In this document: piece by piece, positions 55,768-63,855 of the stretch | Layout: each line of letters starts with the position of its first letter | Position numbering within the stretch: the first letter of the stretch is position 1 | Source: Pseudomonadota bacterium | GTDB lineage: Bacteria; Pseudomonadota; Gammaproteobacteria; Burkholderiales; Rhodocyclaceae | Length of the DNA stretch: 64,000 nt | Reading direction: 5' to 3' | NCBI GenBank assembly: GCA_018262195.1 | Contig: JAGTRS010000008.1 | Location: forward strand, 1 to 64,000 | The notes under the pieces: generated by a model | What the model saw: only the letters and a program-made list of their open reading frames with translations | What the model was told of the DNA's origin: nothing | The model's database searches: none | Program-made: the position numbers and the translations under genes

Positions 55768-57210
55768 TCAGCCACCCGGTCCGCAATCCATGCCTTGATC
55801 GCTCACCGTCGAACCGGCGTCCAGTTGATGCTTCACGTCACGCAAGGCAGTCCGCAAGCCTTCTTGAATAACCGGATGGTAGAAGGGCATTTCCAGCATC
55901 TCATCGACCGTCATGGGTTTTTGCGCCGCCCAGGCGAGCAGATGGCCGATGTGCTCGGCATCCGGGCCGAACATTTCGGCACCCAGAAACAAGCCGCTGT
56001 TCAGCTCGGCATAGACTTTGAGCATGCCCTTGTTGTGCAGCATGACCCGGCTGCGTCCCTGGTCCTCGAACGAAGCACAGCCTGTCGCAAAGCGGCCCTG
56101 AAAGTGTTGGTTCAGCGTTTTCAGGGGGATGCCGGCGGAGGCGACTTGCGGGTCGCAGAAGACGATGGCAAGTGGTGTGCGGCGCAGGCCGGGAACGACG
56201 TTGGGATAGCGCCCGGCATTGTCGCCGGCAATGCGCCCCTGGTCGGCAGCTTCATGCAGCAGGGGAATATCGTTGCTGGCATCACCGGCAATAAAGATCG
56301 TGCTCTCGCCGCATTGCAGCGTGTAGCGGTCAAACAGCGGTACGCCGCGGTCATCCAGCTGCAGTCCGGAGTTTTCCAGAGCCAGTCCGGCAAGCTCGGG
56401 TGCCCGACCGGTCGCCGCCAGCACGTAGTCGAATTCTTCGGTGATCTGAGTGCCGTCCTTGTGCTGGTAACTTACCGCAACGCCGGTTGCCGTTTCGCTG
56501 ACCGATTCCACTTTGGCATCTGCATCGAGATAAAACTCGTCATTGAAAATCTTGTTCGCGTAGTCACGAATGCCGGGGTCGCGAATGCCCGCCAGTCCGC
56601 CGCCGATACCGAACATCTTGACCGCGACGCCCAAGCGGCTCATCGACTGCCCCAATTCAATGCCGAGCGGCCCGGTCCCGAAAACCGCCATGCTTTTCGG
56701 CAGGGTCGGCAAATCAAAAATGGTCTCGCTGGTCAGCAAGTGTTTGTCCAGGTCTTGCAGCAATGGCGGTAGAGTGGGCTTGCTGCCGGTGGCGATGATC
56801 ATGCGGCGGGCGTGAATCAACTGGCCCTTGGGCGTCACCAGCGTATTGGCATCCTGAAAACTGACCTTGGCCGTCCACCGGACGCCGCTCGGCATGGCAT
56901 CGACTGAGGCGAGGACGAATCCGACAAAACGATCGCGTTCGCGCTGTACCCGCGCCATCACCGCCGGTCCGTCGACCACGAGGTCCGTGGCCTGTATGCC
57001 GAAGCGATCGGCATGGCGTGCCTGGTGCGCGACTTCGGCCGCCGCAATCAACAGTTTGCTCGGCATGCAGCCGTCACGGGCGCATGTCGTTCCGTAGTCG
57101 CCACCTTCGATGAGCAGGATCGATTGGGTATGGGCCCGGGCGCTCAGATAGGCCGCCATTCCGGCAGTGCCGGAACCGATGATGGCGACATCGACATGGA
57201 TCGGCGTCAT
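55768..57210 (-). CDS. Dihydrolipoyl dehydrogenase-like disulfide reductase
   Basis: A 480-residue FAD/NAD(P)H flavoprotein of the glutathione reductase family. FAD motif IIGSGTAGMAAY, redox disulfide Cys43/Cys48 (TTCARDGCMPSK), NAD motif VFGTGPLGIELGQ, FAD motif II FIAGDAS, and the C-terminal His-Glu pair HPVIQEGL. No 2-oxoacid dehydrogenase genes lie near. It overlaps the Prx-Grx gene by 4 bp (ATGA), so it may act as reductase for that peroxidase instead of in a dehydrogenase complex; this is inference. Confidence 0.88.
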   Translation of the reverse strand: MTPIHVDVAIIGSGTAGMAAYLSARAHTQSILLIEGGDYGTTCARDGCMPSKLLIAAAEVAHQARHADRFGIQATDLVVDGPAVMARVQRERDRFVGFVLASVDAMPSGVRWTAKVSFQDANTLVTPKGQLIHARRMIIATGSKPTLPPLLQDLDKHLLTSETIFDLPTLPKSMAVFGTGPLGIELGQSMSRLGVAVKMFGIGGGLAGIRDPGIRDYANKIFNDEFYLDADAKVESVSETATGVAVSYQHKDGTQITEEFDYVLAATGRAPELAGLALENSGLQLDDRGVPLFDRYTLQCGESTIFIAGDASNDIPLLHEAADQGRIAGDNAGRYPNVVPGLRRTPLAIVFCDPQVASAGIPLKTLNQHFQGRFATGCASFEDQGRSRVMLHNKGMLKVYAELNSGLFLGAEMFGPDAEHIGHLLAWAAQKPMTVDEMLEMPFYHPVIQEGLRTALRDVKHQLDAGSTVSDQGMDCGPGG

Positions 57211-57947
57211 TTGGCCTTGGCCAGCCAGACCGTCAGTTCGTCGGCGCCGCCGATGTGTTTGCCGTCGATGAAGACCTGCGGCGTCGTGCCCTCGCCGCTC
57301 ACTGCCTGCAGCGAGCTGTAGCTGACGCCGTTACTGCCGAGTTCGATTTCCTCGAAGCGATCGCCCTTTTTGTTCAGCATTTCGCGGGCGCGGGCGCAGT
57401 GCGGGCATCCCGGCTTGCTGAAGAAGGTGATCCTGGGTGGCAGCACCGCTTTCGGGTTGATGTAACCGAGCATCGTATCGGCATCGGAAACCTTGAAAGG
57501 ATCACCCGGCCCTTCCGCCTCGATGAACATTTTTTCAATCAGCCCATCCTTGACCAGCATCGAATAACGCCAGCTCCGTTTGCCCAGACCGATTTCGGAC
57601 TTGTCGACCAGCATCCCCATGCCGGCGCTGAATTCGCCATTGCCATCGGGCAGGAAGTAGACGCTTTCGGCTTTTTGGGCGGTTTGCCAGGTTTCCATAA
57701 CGAATGGATCATTAACGGCCAGACAGATCACGCTATCGACCCCATTCTCCTTCAGCGTCCCGGCCAGCTCGTTGTAGCGCGGCAGGTGCATGTTCGAACA
57801 GGTCGGCGTAAAGGCGCCCGGCAGGGCAAAGAGCACGACAGTCTTGCCGGTGAAGAGGGCGTCGCTGGTGACCTTTTCCCAAGCCCCATTGATCCTGATC
57901 GGAAAAGTGACTTTGGGGACCTGCTGACCTTCTTGTGACTTGAGCAT
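57207..57947 (-). CDS. Peroxiredoxin-glutaredoxin fusion (Prx5 type)
   Basis: A 246-residue hybrid peroxidase. The Prx5 domain (1-165) has peroxidatic Cys50 in PGAFTPTCS; a glutaredoxin domain follows (about 170-246) with active site CPHC (181-184) and TTPQVFIDGKHIGGADEL. Such fusions reduce peroxides with glutathione. First gene of a two-gene unit with the disulfide reductase; no OxyR site was identified. Confidence 0.94.
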   Translation of the reverse strand: MLKSQEGQQVPKVTFPIRINGAWEKVTSDALFTGKTVVLFALPGAFTPTCSNMHLPRYNELAGTLKENGVDSVICLAVNDPFVMETWQTAQKAESVYFLPDGNGEFSAGMGMLVDKSEIGLGKRSWRYSMLVKDGLIEKMFIEAEGPGDPFKVSDADTMLGYINPKAVLPPRITFFSKPGCPHCARAREMLNKKGDRFEEIELGSNGVSYSSLQAVSGEGTTPQVFIDGKHIGGADELTVWLAKAK

Positions 57948-58060
57948 GACGATGTATCTCCTGTTGGCTGGTGCGTTGCGAAGTCAGAAAATTACGCCAT
58001 CAACCAGGTGGCTTCTGTGCGCCAGCCAACTCAGGTCAGGATATGAAGTGCTGCGGGGCG

Positions 58061-58109
58061 AATGCCTACGGTCAACCGGTAAAAACGGCCAAAATTGAAA
58101 TCCGGAATC
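58061..58109 (-). repeat. Dispersed intergenic repeat, copy 7 (best copy)
   Basis: On the minus strand reads ATTCCGGATTTCAATTTTGG, then CCGTTTTTACCGGTTGACCG, then TAGGCATT. Used as reference for the family. It lies between two minus-strand genes, upstream of the Prx-Grx gene. Confidence 0.8.
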
Positions 58110-58139
58110 TATCCGTTGTCCCAGCCAAGGCAGCAATAG

Positions 58140-58844
58140 TCAGAATTTTTTGGCCTTGATCCAGTCAAGCAAGACAGCGCAGACCAGCTCCGGTTGATCA
58201 AGCGTCGCCAAATGGCCGCAATCCGCGATCAGTTCAAGCTTGGCGTGCTTGATCCCGTCGGCAATCTCCGTCGCCAATTCCGGTGGCGTGATCTGGTCGT
58301 CCTGGCCACAGATCACCAGCGTCGGGCAGGTGATGCTTTTTAGCGTTGGCCGACTATCGGTGCGGCCCATGATGGCCCGCTGCTGACGCGCAAAAACCTC
58401 ACTGCCCAGACCGCTCGCCATCGATTGAATGACACCACGCACTGCGGGCAGATTCATTCGATCGGGATGCGAGAGAAGCGGTAGCAGTTGTTCGGTCACT
58501 GCGTCGAGATCGGTTGCCGCCAGCTCGATCAGCGCTTCCCGTTTTGCAATGCCTTCAGGCGTATCAGGGCGCGCCGTCGTATCCATCAGCACCAGTCCGG
58601 TTACCCGCTCGGGTGCCTGGCGCATGATTTCAAAGGCGACATAGCCACCAAGTGACAGGCCAAGCAGCACAAAATGCTTGGCCGAGGCCAGCTTGAGAAC
58701 GCTAGCGGCAAGATCGGGGATCGTTTCGGCCATGGTCAGGTCGCCCACTTCGACAGTGGAGATTGCCGACAAGGCGGCAACCTGATCCGTAAAAACGCTC
58801 GCGTCATTGAGCAAGCCTGGTAACAACAACAAGTTTGGTTTCAT
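58140..58844 (-). CDS. Alpha/beta hydrolase
   Basis: A 234-residue alpha/beta-hydrolase fold protein. Nucleophile elbow LLGLSLGGYVAFE (GxSxG), acid CGQDDQITPPE and catalytic His in DCGHLATLDQPE complete the triad. LLLPGLLNDASVF forms the oxyanion region. Substrate unknown; resembles small esterases/BioH-like enzymes. Divergent from the oxidase gene. Confidence 0.88.
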   Translation of the reverse strand: MKPNLLLLPGLLNDASVFTDQVAALSAISTVEVGDLTMAETIPDLAASVLKLASAKHFVLLGLSLGGYVAFEIMRQAPERVTGLVLMDTTARPDTPEGIAKREALIELAATDLDAVTEQLLPLLSHPDRMNLPAVRGVIQSMASGLGSEVFARQQRAIMGRTDSRPTLKSITCPTLVICGQDDQITPPELATEIADGIKHAKLELIADCGHLATLDQPELVCAVLLDWIKAKKF

Positions 58845-59123
58845 GGTTCATTCCTGAAAAGACAGTGAAGGCCATGCCAGACAAAGACGATTGAAATTGT
58901 TGAAAAGCAATCAACGTCCGGCACCACGGAGGCGAGTCGCCTTGAGAGCATCGTGGCTTCATATTGCCCGCAACAAACGCGATAACTCGGTGCGCGAGCA
59001 CACATAAAACTGCAAGTCGTCATGGTGCCGTCAACGGCATTGCTGTGTGTCCAATCGAACTGAGCACCCACGGAGTTCTTGAAATAATCGCGCTCAGGTG
59101 GCTTCAGGAGATAGTGATGCTGA

Positions 59124-59795
59124 ATGAAATACGCAGTGAATGCCTTCAACTGCCAGGCAACATCGACAAGTGGTTTCAACGTGCCTGACCAGGGTGAACG
59201 GCTGCAACACCACGTTCCCGAGAATGGGCGGGACAAACTTGCCTATCTGTTCGTCAAATTCCTGCGCTTTTTTGCAGACAGCTTTTTTGCCAGACGCTAT
59301 GGCCATCGCGCCGTTGTTCTGGAAACCGTCGCCGGGGTACCTGGCATGGTCGGCGGTTCGCTCCAGCACCTGAAATCGCTGCGCCGCATGGAATCTGATC
59401 AGGGCTGGATCCGCACCCTATTGGACGAAGCAGAAAACGAGCGCATGCATTTGATGACCTTCATTACCATTGCCCGGCCATCGCGGTTTGAACGCCTGCT
59501 GATCCTGCTCGTTCAAGGTGCGTTTTACAATTTCTACTTCCTGCTTTATCTGGTCTCTCCGGCAACGGCACATCGTGTCGTGGGGTATCTGGAGGAAGAA
59601 GCAGTCACCAGCTACACGACCTATCTGGCAGGCGTGGACAACGGCACCTACGCCAATGTCCCGGCCCCCGCAATCGCCATCGATTACTGGCAGCTGGCGG
59701 CTGACGCACGCTTGCGCGAGGTCATCATTGCAGTTCGAGCCGACGAGGCAAAGCATCGCGATGCCAATCATCAATTCGCTGACGATTTGACTTGA
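59124..59795 (+). CDS. Alternative oxidase (AOX)
   Basis: A 223-residue membrane-bound ubiquinol oxidase that reduces O2 without pumping protons. Di-iron ligands: Glu67 (VVLETVAG), Glu106/His109 (EAENERMHL), Glu158 region ([10 protein letters not shown]), Glu208/His211 ([12 protein letters not shown]). Hydrophobic helices near 65-80 and 125-145 insert in one leaflet. The start is uncertain: AGGAG (59106-59110) fits better an ATG at 59117 that opens a separate 23-codon frame overlapping this start. Bacterial AOX genes are known but uncommon. Confidence 0.9.
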   Translation: MKYAVNAFNCQATSTSGFNVPDQGERLQHHVPENGRDKLAYLFVKFLRFFADSFFARRYGHRAVVLETVAGVPGMVGGSLQHLKSLRRMESDQGWIRTLLDEAENERMHLMTFITIARPSRFERLLILLVQGAFYNFYFLLYLVSPATAHRVVGYLEEEAVTSYTTYLAGVDNGTYANVPAPAIAIDYWQLAADARLREVIIAVRADEAKHRDANHQFADDLT

Positions 59796-59878
59796 TTGGC
59801 ATCGGGACAAAAGCTGATTCCGGCTTTTTTCCGGACATTAACGGGCCGGCTCAGAGGGGCTGTGTGGCATTAAGCCAG

Positions 59879-61192
59879 TCAGCCTATCAAACTACTCTCC
59901 GGGAGCGCAGAGACCAGCACTTTGTCGACCCGGTTCCCATCCATGTCCATAACCTCGAAACGCCAACCTAACGCGCAAAAGTGATCGGTCGGTGCTGGAA
60001 TGCGGCCAAGGGTGTGCATGATAAAACCGCCCAGCGTGTGAAAGCCGCGCTCATCTTCACCGGGAAGATCATCGTCAATATCGAGGACTGACTTCAGGCG
60101 TTCCACGCCAACATCGCCATCTACAAGCCATGAACCATCCTCCCGTTGCAGCATGTCACGATCCTCCGGCGCCTCAGGCACCGATAGTTCGCCTACGATG
60201 GAAGCCAGAACGTCCGTCAGCGTAACCAGACCTTGCACATCGCCATATTCATCAACGATTAACGCAAACTGCAGGCGAGCATGGCGGAAGCTTTCAAGCA
60301 GTTGCGTCGTGGTCACTGTTTCCGGCACGTATAGCGGTGGATGCAATACCGACTCGACGTCAGCCGAAGTGATGCAGTGGCCGGGAAGTGCCTTCTTGAG
60401 CAAATCGCCGGTTTGCAGGATGCCAAGCACATGATCCAGTCCATCACGACAAACCACGAGACGGGAGTATTCCGTGTCGACGATGCGTTGGCGGACGGTT
60501 TCCTCGTCCTCATCAAGGTCCACAACAAACATTTCGCGACGTGGCGTCATGATCGCGGCGATGCGCTGTTCGTCGAGGCGTAGCACGTTGGAGACGAGTT
60601 CCTGCTCGCTCTCGTGAAATACCCCGGCCTCCGCGCCTTGTTCCATCAGCACGTTGATCTCGTCGTTGGTGACCGGTTGTTCTTCTTTGGTGCGGGCACC
60701 GAGAAGACGCAGAATGGCCGAACAGGAACTCGACAGGATGACGACCAGCGGGTGGGTGAAGCGGGCCAAGACGATCATCGGCCGGGCAATCAATGATGCA
60801 ATGCCTTCCGGGGCGAGCATGGCCAGGCGTTTTGGGACCAGTTCGCCAACCACAACGGAAAAATAGGTCAGGCAGACCACCGTGATCGTGAGCGCCACTG
60901 TTTTTGCGTGGGGTTCGAGAAGTGGGATGGTCGCAAACCACTCCGCTAGCGGGTCGGCGATAGCCGCTTCGCCGATGGCGCCGCTAAGGATGCCAACCGA
61001 GGTGATGCCAACCTGGATGGTTGAAAAGAAACTGGATGGTTCCTGATGCAAATCGAGGGCCGCTTTGGCACCCAGGCTACCGTCATCAGCCAGATTCTGG
61101 AGTCTGGACTTGCGGGACGAAACGACAGCAATCTCGGACATGGCGAATAGACCATTGACGAGAATAAGTACAAAGATTAGCGCTATATCCAT
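59879..61192 (-). CDS. CNNM/CorC family protein with CBS pair (hemolysin-like)
   Basis: A 437-residue protein with an N-terminal CNNM (DUF21) membrane domain (about 1-190, GITSVGILSGAIGEAAIADPL), a cytosolic CBS pair (about 210-330, VMTPR-like IMTPRREMFVVD, VDEYGDVQGLVTLTDVLASIVGE) and a C-terminal CorC_HlyC domain. Family members are linked to Mg2+/Co2+ transport; the hemolysin label is historical. ATG at 61192 chosen, since the frame above lacks family similarity. Confidence 0.9.
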   Translation of the reverse strand: MDIALIFVLILVNGLFAMSEIAVVSSRKSRLQNLADDGSLGAKAALDLHQEPSSFFSTIQVGITSVGILSGAIGEAAIADPLAEWFATIPLLEPHAKTVALTITVVCLTYFSVVVGELVPKRLAMLAPEGIASLIARPMIVLARFTHPLVVILSSSCSAILRLLGARTKEEQPVTNDEINVLMEQGAEAGVFHESEQELVSNVLRLDEQRIAAIMTPRREMFVVDLDEDEETVRQRIVDTEYSRLVVCRDGLDHVLGILQTGDLLKKALPGHCITSADVESVLHPPLYVPETVTTTQLLESFRHARLQFALIVDEYGDVQGLVTLTDVLASIVGELSVPEAPEDRDMLQREDGSWLVDGDVGVERLKSVLDIDDDLPGEDERGFHTLGGFIMHTLGRIPAPTDHFCALGWRFEVMDMDGNRVDKVLVSALPESSLIG

Positions 61193-61587
61193 GTGGGAAG
61201 TCGCCCCTTGCCAATTGGCATGCGACTTCGGTGTTGAGGAGTGCCAGATTGTAGCAGGGTAGGAAATGCCAATAGGGGAGGGCACCATCTTCCGTTGAAC
61301 AATTGATACCCTGCAATTTTGAAAACGTCGGCTAGGCAGCAAAGTGGTTCAATCAAGCGTTATTCCCGCGAAAGCGTGAATCCACGAACCACGTATTTAT
61401 TGAGATTAACGTCCTTCGCACCACGACAAACGTCCACTAACTGAAGATCCTGAACCTGCCGGCACTTGGTGGCCATCAACTTCTTCCGGTCAATCCTGGG
61501 TGCGCGCGACCCCGCCGAGGCGGGGCCGTGCGAGATCAGCGTGGTCTTTTTGAAACGTATTTCAATGGTGGCCCGGGTTGCCAAGTC
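61193..61587. other. Intergenic region with REP-like palindrome
   Basis: A 395-bp gap between minus-strand genes. ATTCCCGC-GAAA-GCGTGAAT at 61362-61381 is one base from the common proteobacterial ATTCCCGCGAAAGCGGGAAT palindromic repeat. GACCCCGCC-GAG-GCGGGGCC near 61510-61527 is a second hairpin, likely a stop signal after the cytochrome gene. A 74-codon minus frame (61360-61584) spans these hairpins and is not called. Confidence 0.5.
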
Positions 61588-63513
61588 CTATTTGTTGCGC
61601 AGCGCCTTCATTGCCTGGAACGGCCCGAACTGATGGCTTTCCTGTGGCAGCTTGTCGGCATACGGCGGATAGGGCGCGTCAACCGGTTTCTTCTCCAGTT
61701 TCGGGTAGTCCTTGTCCAGCCCGCTCATCTGTGGCCGCTTCATCGAACTGAGGTAGCCGGCGATATCGTAGGCATCCTCGTTGGTGATTGCCGGATGGTC
61801 CCCGGTGGCGCCAAGCGGCATGTTGCCTTGTATGAAGGCGGCGGTGGTCAGCAGCCGGTTCATGCCCGCGCCATTGTTGTAACTGCCGGCACCCCATAGC
61901 GCCGGGACGACATGGCTACCGGAACTGCCGGCCGACAGCGACTGATAACCGTTGCCGTCCTTGCCATGGCACGACATGCAGAATCGGTCGTAGGCCTGTT
62001 CGCCGTTTTTCACGTCGGCCTTGCGGTCAGGCCCTTCGTACGGCGGAGTGCCGAGGCCGGCCCCACCCTTGGGCAGGTCTTTCGACAACCAGTTCATGTA
62101 GGCGACCATTGCCTTCATCTCTCTGCCGTCGGCAGGTAGTTCCTTGCCGTTCAGGCTGCGCTCGAAACAACCGTTGATCCGCTGCTCAAGGCCCTGCACC
62201 TGGTCTTCGCGGCCGCGATATTGCGGGTATGCCTGACTGACACCCATCCAGGGAAGTCCCAATTGCTTGGTGCCGTTTTCAAGGTGACAACTCGTGCAGT
62301 TCAGGGTGTTTCCCGAGAACCGCATTTTCTTGTTCTTAACGTCGGGGCCGAGTTGCGCGTAGGTGTCGCTGAGCAGCAGTGCGCCGTAGCGCACCAGATC
62401 CCCGGCTTCGCCCGGCGGAACATCCTTCATCAGCGGTGGCGCCCAGGCGGTCGGAGATGCCTTTGCCTTCATGGGAGGCGCGCTGGTCAGCTTCTCATCG
62501 GCCAGCGTGGTCAGGAATCGGAGGATGTTGTTGATTTCTTCATCCTTCAGCTTCTTGTCCAGCTGCAGGTAAGCCATCTGGTCTACCGCTGCCGCCAGGT
62601 TGCTCACTGCGCCATCATGAAAATAGGGGGCGGTCAGGGTGACATTGCGTAAACCGGACGTCTTGAAGAGGTACTTGTCGCTTTCCAGTTTGGTGACCTT
62701 GAAGCGGCCCAGATCCTTGCGATTGGGGTAGGCATGGAAAACGCCGAGTTTCTGGTAGGTCGTGCCACCCAGGTTGGGGCCGTTGTGACATTGCACGCAG
62801 CCGACATTGATGAAGCTGCGCATCCCGTCCATTTCCAGCTTGGTGAGGGCTTGCTTGTCACCGTCAATGAAGCGGTCGAAGCGGCTCCGGGAAATCAGCG
62901 TCCGCTCGAAGGCGGCAACGGCCCTGGCAAAGTGGTCGAAGGTCACGGGATCCGGCTGGCCAGGGAAGGCCGCCTTGAAATCGGCGGCGTAATGACTGAT
63001 TTCCTTGAGTCGCTGCGCCACCGCTTCGCCATTGGCCATGCCCATTTCAATCGGGTTGAGCGGCGGGCCCTTGGCCTGCTCTTCGAGTGTTGTCGCACGT
63101 CCGTCCCAGAACTGCGCAATCTGGAAGCCGGCATTCAAGGTTGATGGATCGTTGCGGTCGCCGAATTTTCCTTCGGCACCCTTGCCGGTCTTCAAGTTGT
63201 CCGCGCCGGCGCCCTTGCCGTCCAGGGGATGGCAGGAGTTGCAGGATTGGGTCTTGTTGATGGAAATGGCCTTCTCGAAGTAGAGCTTCTTTCCCAGTGC
63301 AATCATGGCGGGCGTGTCGTGCTCACTCCCCGGCATGGCGGCGGGAAGTTTGCCGAAAATCGCTTGTGCCTGGGTCAATAGATCGCCATCGGGGGCGGTC
63401 TTTGCGGTGGCTTCGGCGGTCGCTGGCGAGATCAGGTTTCGCCCGAAATCCGAATAGCTCACGGCAATAAGCCCGGCCATCAGGATGAGGGATGTTCGTA
63501 ACTTCCGTTGCAT
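61588..63513 (-). CDS. Fusion of di-heme cytochrome c peroxidase and TsdA-type thiosulfate dehydrogenase
   Basis: A 641-residue periplasmic tetraheme protein. After a signal peptide comes a CcpA/MauG-like peroxidase (about 45-345) with heme sites CNSCH (91-95) and CVQCH (239-243) and TAPYFHDGAVSNL (295-306). Residues about 370-641 match TsdA: MRFSGNTLNCTSCHLENG, RINGC with the heme-ligand Cys449, CMSCH (512-516), LWGAGSYNNGAGMNRLL, NMPLG, KKPVDAPYPPYADK. TsdA interconverts thiosulfate and tetrathionate. GGAG precedes the ATG at 63513. No stop or frameshift separates the modules. The fusion could couple thiosulfate oxidation to peroxide reduction. Confidence 0.9.
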   Translation of the reverse strand: MQRKLRTSLILMAGLIAVSYSDFGRNLISPATAEATAKTAPDGDLLTQAQAIFGKLPAAMPGSEHDTPAMIALGKKLYFEKAISINKTQSCNSCHPLDGKGAGADNLKTGKGAEGKFGDRNDPSTLNAGFQIAQFWDGRATTLEEQAKGPPLNPIEMGMANGEAVAQRLKEISHYAADFKAAFPGQPDPVTFDHFARAVAAFERTLISRSRFDRFIDGDKQALTKLEMDGMRSFINVGCVQCHNGPNLGGTTYQKLGVFHAYPNRKDLGRFKVTKLESDKYLFKTSGLRNVTLTAPYFHDGAVSNLAAAVDQMAYLQLDKKLKDEEINNILRFLTTLADEKLTSAPPMKAKASPTAWAPPLMKDVPPGEAGDLVRYGALLLSDTYAQLGPDVKNKKMRFSGNTLNCTSCHLENGTKQLGLPWMGVSQAYPQYRGREDQVQGLEQRINGCFERSLNGKELPADGREMKAMVAYMNWLSKDLPKGGAGLGTPPYEGPDRKADVKNGEQAYDRFCMSCHGKDGNGYQSLSAGSSGSHVVPALWGAGSYNNGAGMNRLLTTAAFIQGNMPLGATGDHPAITNEDAYDIAGYLSSMKRPQMSGLDKDYPKLEKKPVDAPYPPYADKLPQESHQFGPFQAMKALRNK

Positions 63514-63855
63514 GATCAATACTCCTGTAGTTGAAGAAAAATCGGGGGATGGAGAGTGGTTGAGGCTTGGCAAGCGTCGCCAACGTCATGGCGTGGCGTG
63601 CCTGTCGCAGGCGCTTACCATGTACCTGGGGCGGCCTTTTTTCCGTTCGCTAGCACACTTAGGTAATCGATTGGCATGTATGCCGGCATGCTTGGCGGCG
63701 CTGCGCTCGACAAATGACAAGTCGCCTGGCCTTGCCTGTTTGGCAAGCCAAACAGTCGTTGCTGAACGGGGTGGTACATTGGTCCCGGTCGAGCGGATGC
63801 TTGCCGATTGGCTTTTGTTTTCCGGCCAGAACACCCTTCAGAAAAGAGATCCAAC
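63514..63855. other. Divergent control region with perfect palindrome
   Basis: A 342-bp gap between the cytochrome fusion (minus) and the DUF3616-like gene (plus). An 82-codon minus frame at 63586-63834 has no family features and is not called. CTGTTTGGC-AA-GCCAAACAG at 63736-63755 is a perfect 9-bp dyad and a good operator candidate. No terminator or RNA gene seen. Confidence 0.5.

Noticed and set aside
55768-57210. E3 subunit of pyruvate or 2-oxoglutarate dehydrogenase
   Set aside because: No E1 or E2 gene is near; the overlap with a peroxiredoxin-glutaredoxin gene makes another role more likely, although lipoamide activity cannot be excluded.
58904-58938. FNR/ANR box before the alternative oxidase gene
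   Set aside because: TTGAAAAGCAATCAA has a 5-nt instead of 4-nt centre and a mismatched half, so I do not call it.
58841-59236. 131-codon minus-strand frame upstream of the oxidase gene
   Set aside because: It overlaps the start of both real genes and has no domain or conserved pattern.
59879-61192. Annotation as a toxin because of the hemolysin family label
   Set aside because: The CNNM-CBS-CorC layout is that of a transport-related membrane protein; the name is historical.
63586-63834. 82-codon minus-strand frame before the DUF3616-like gene
   Set aside because: Spans a perfect palindrome, lacks a ribosome site and resembles translated promoter sequence.
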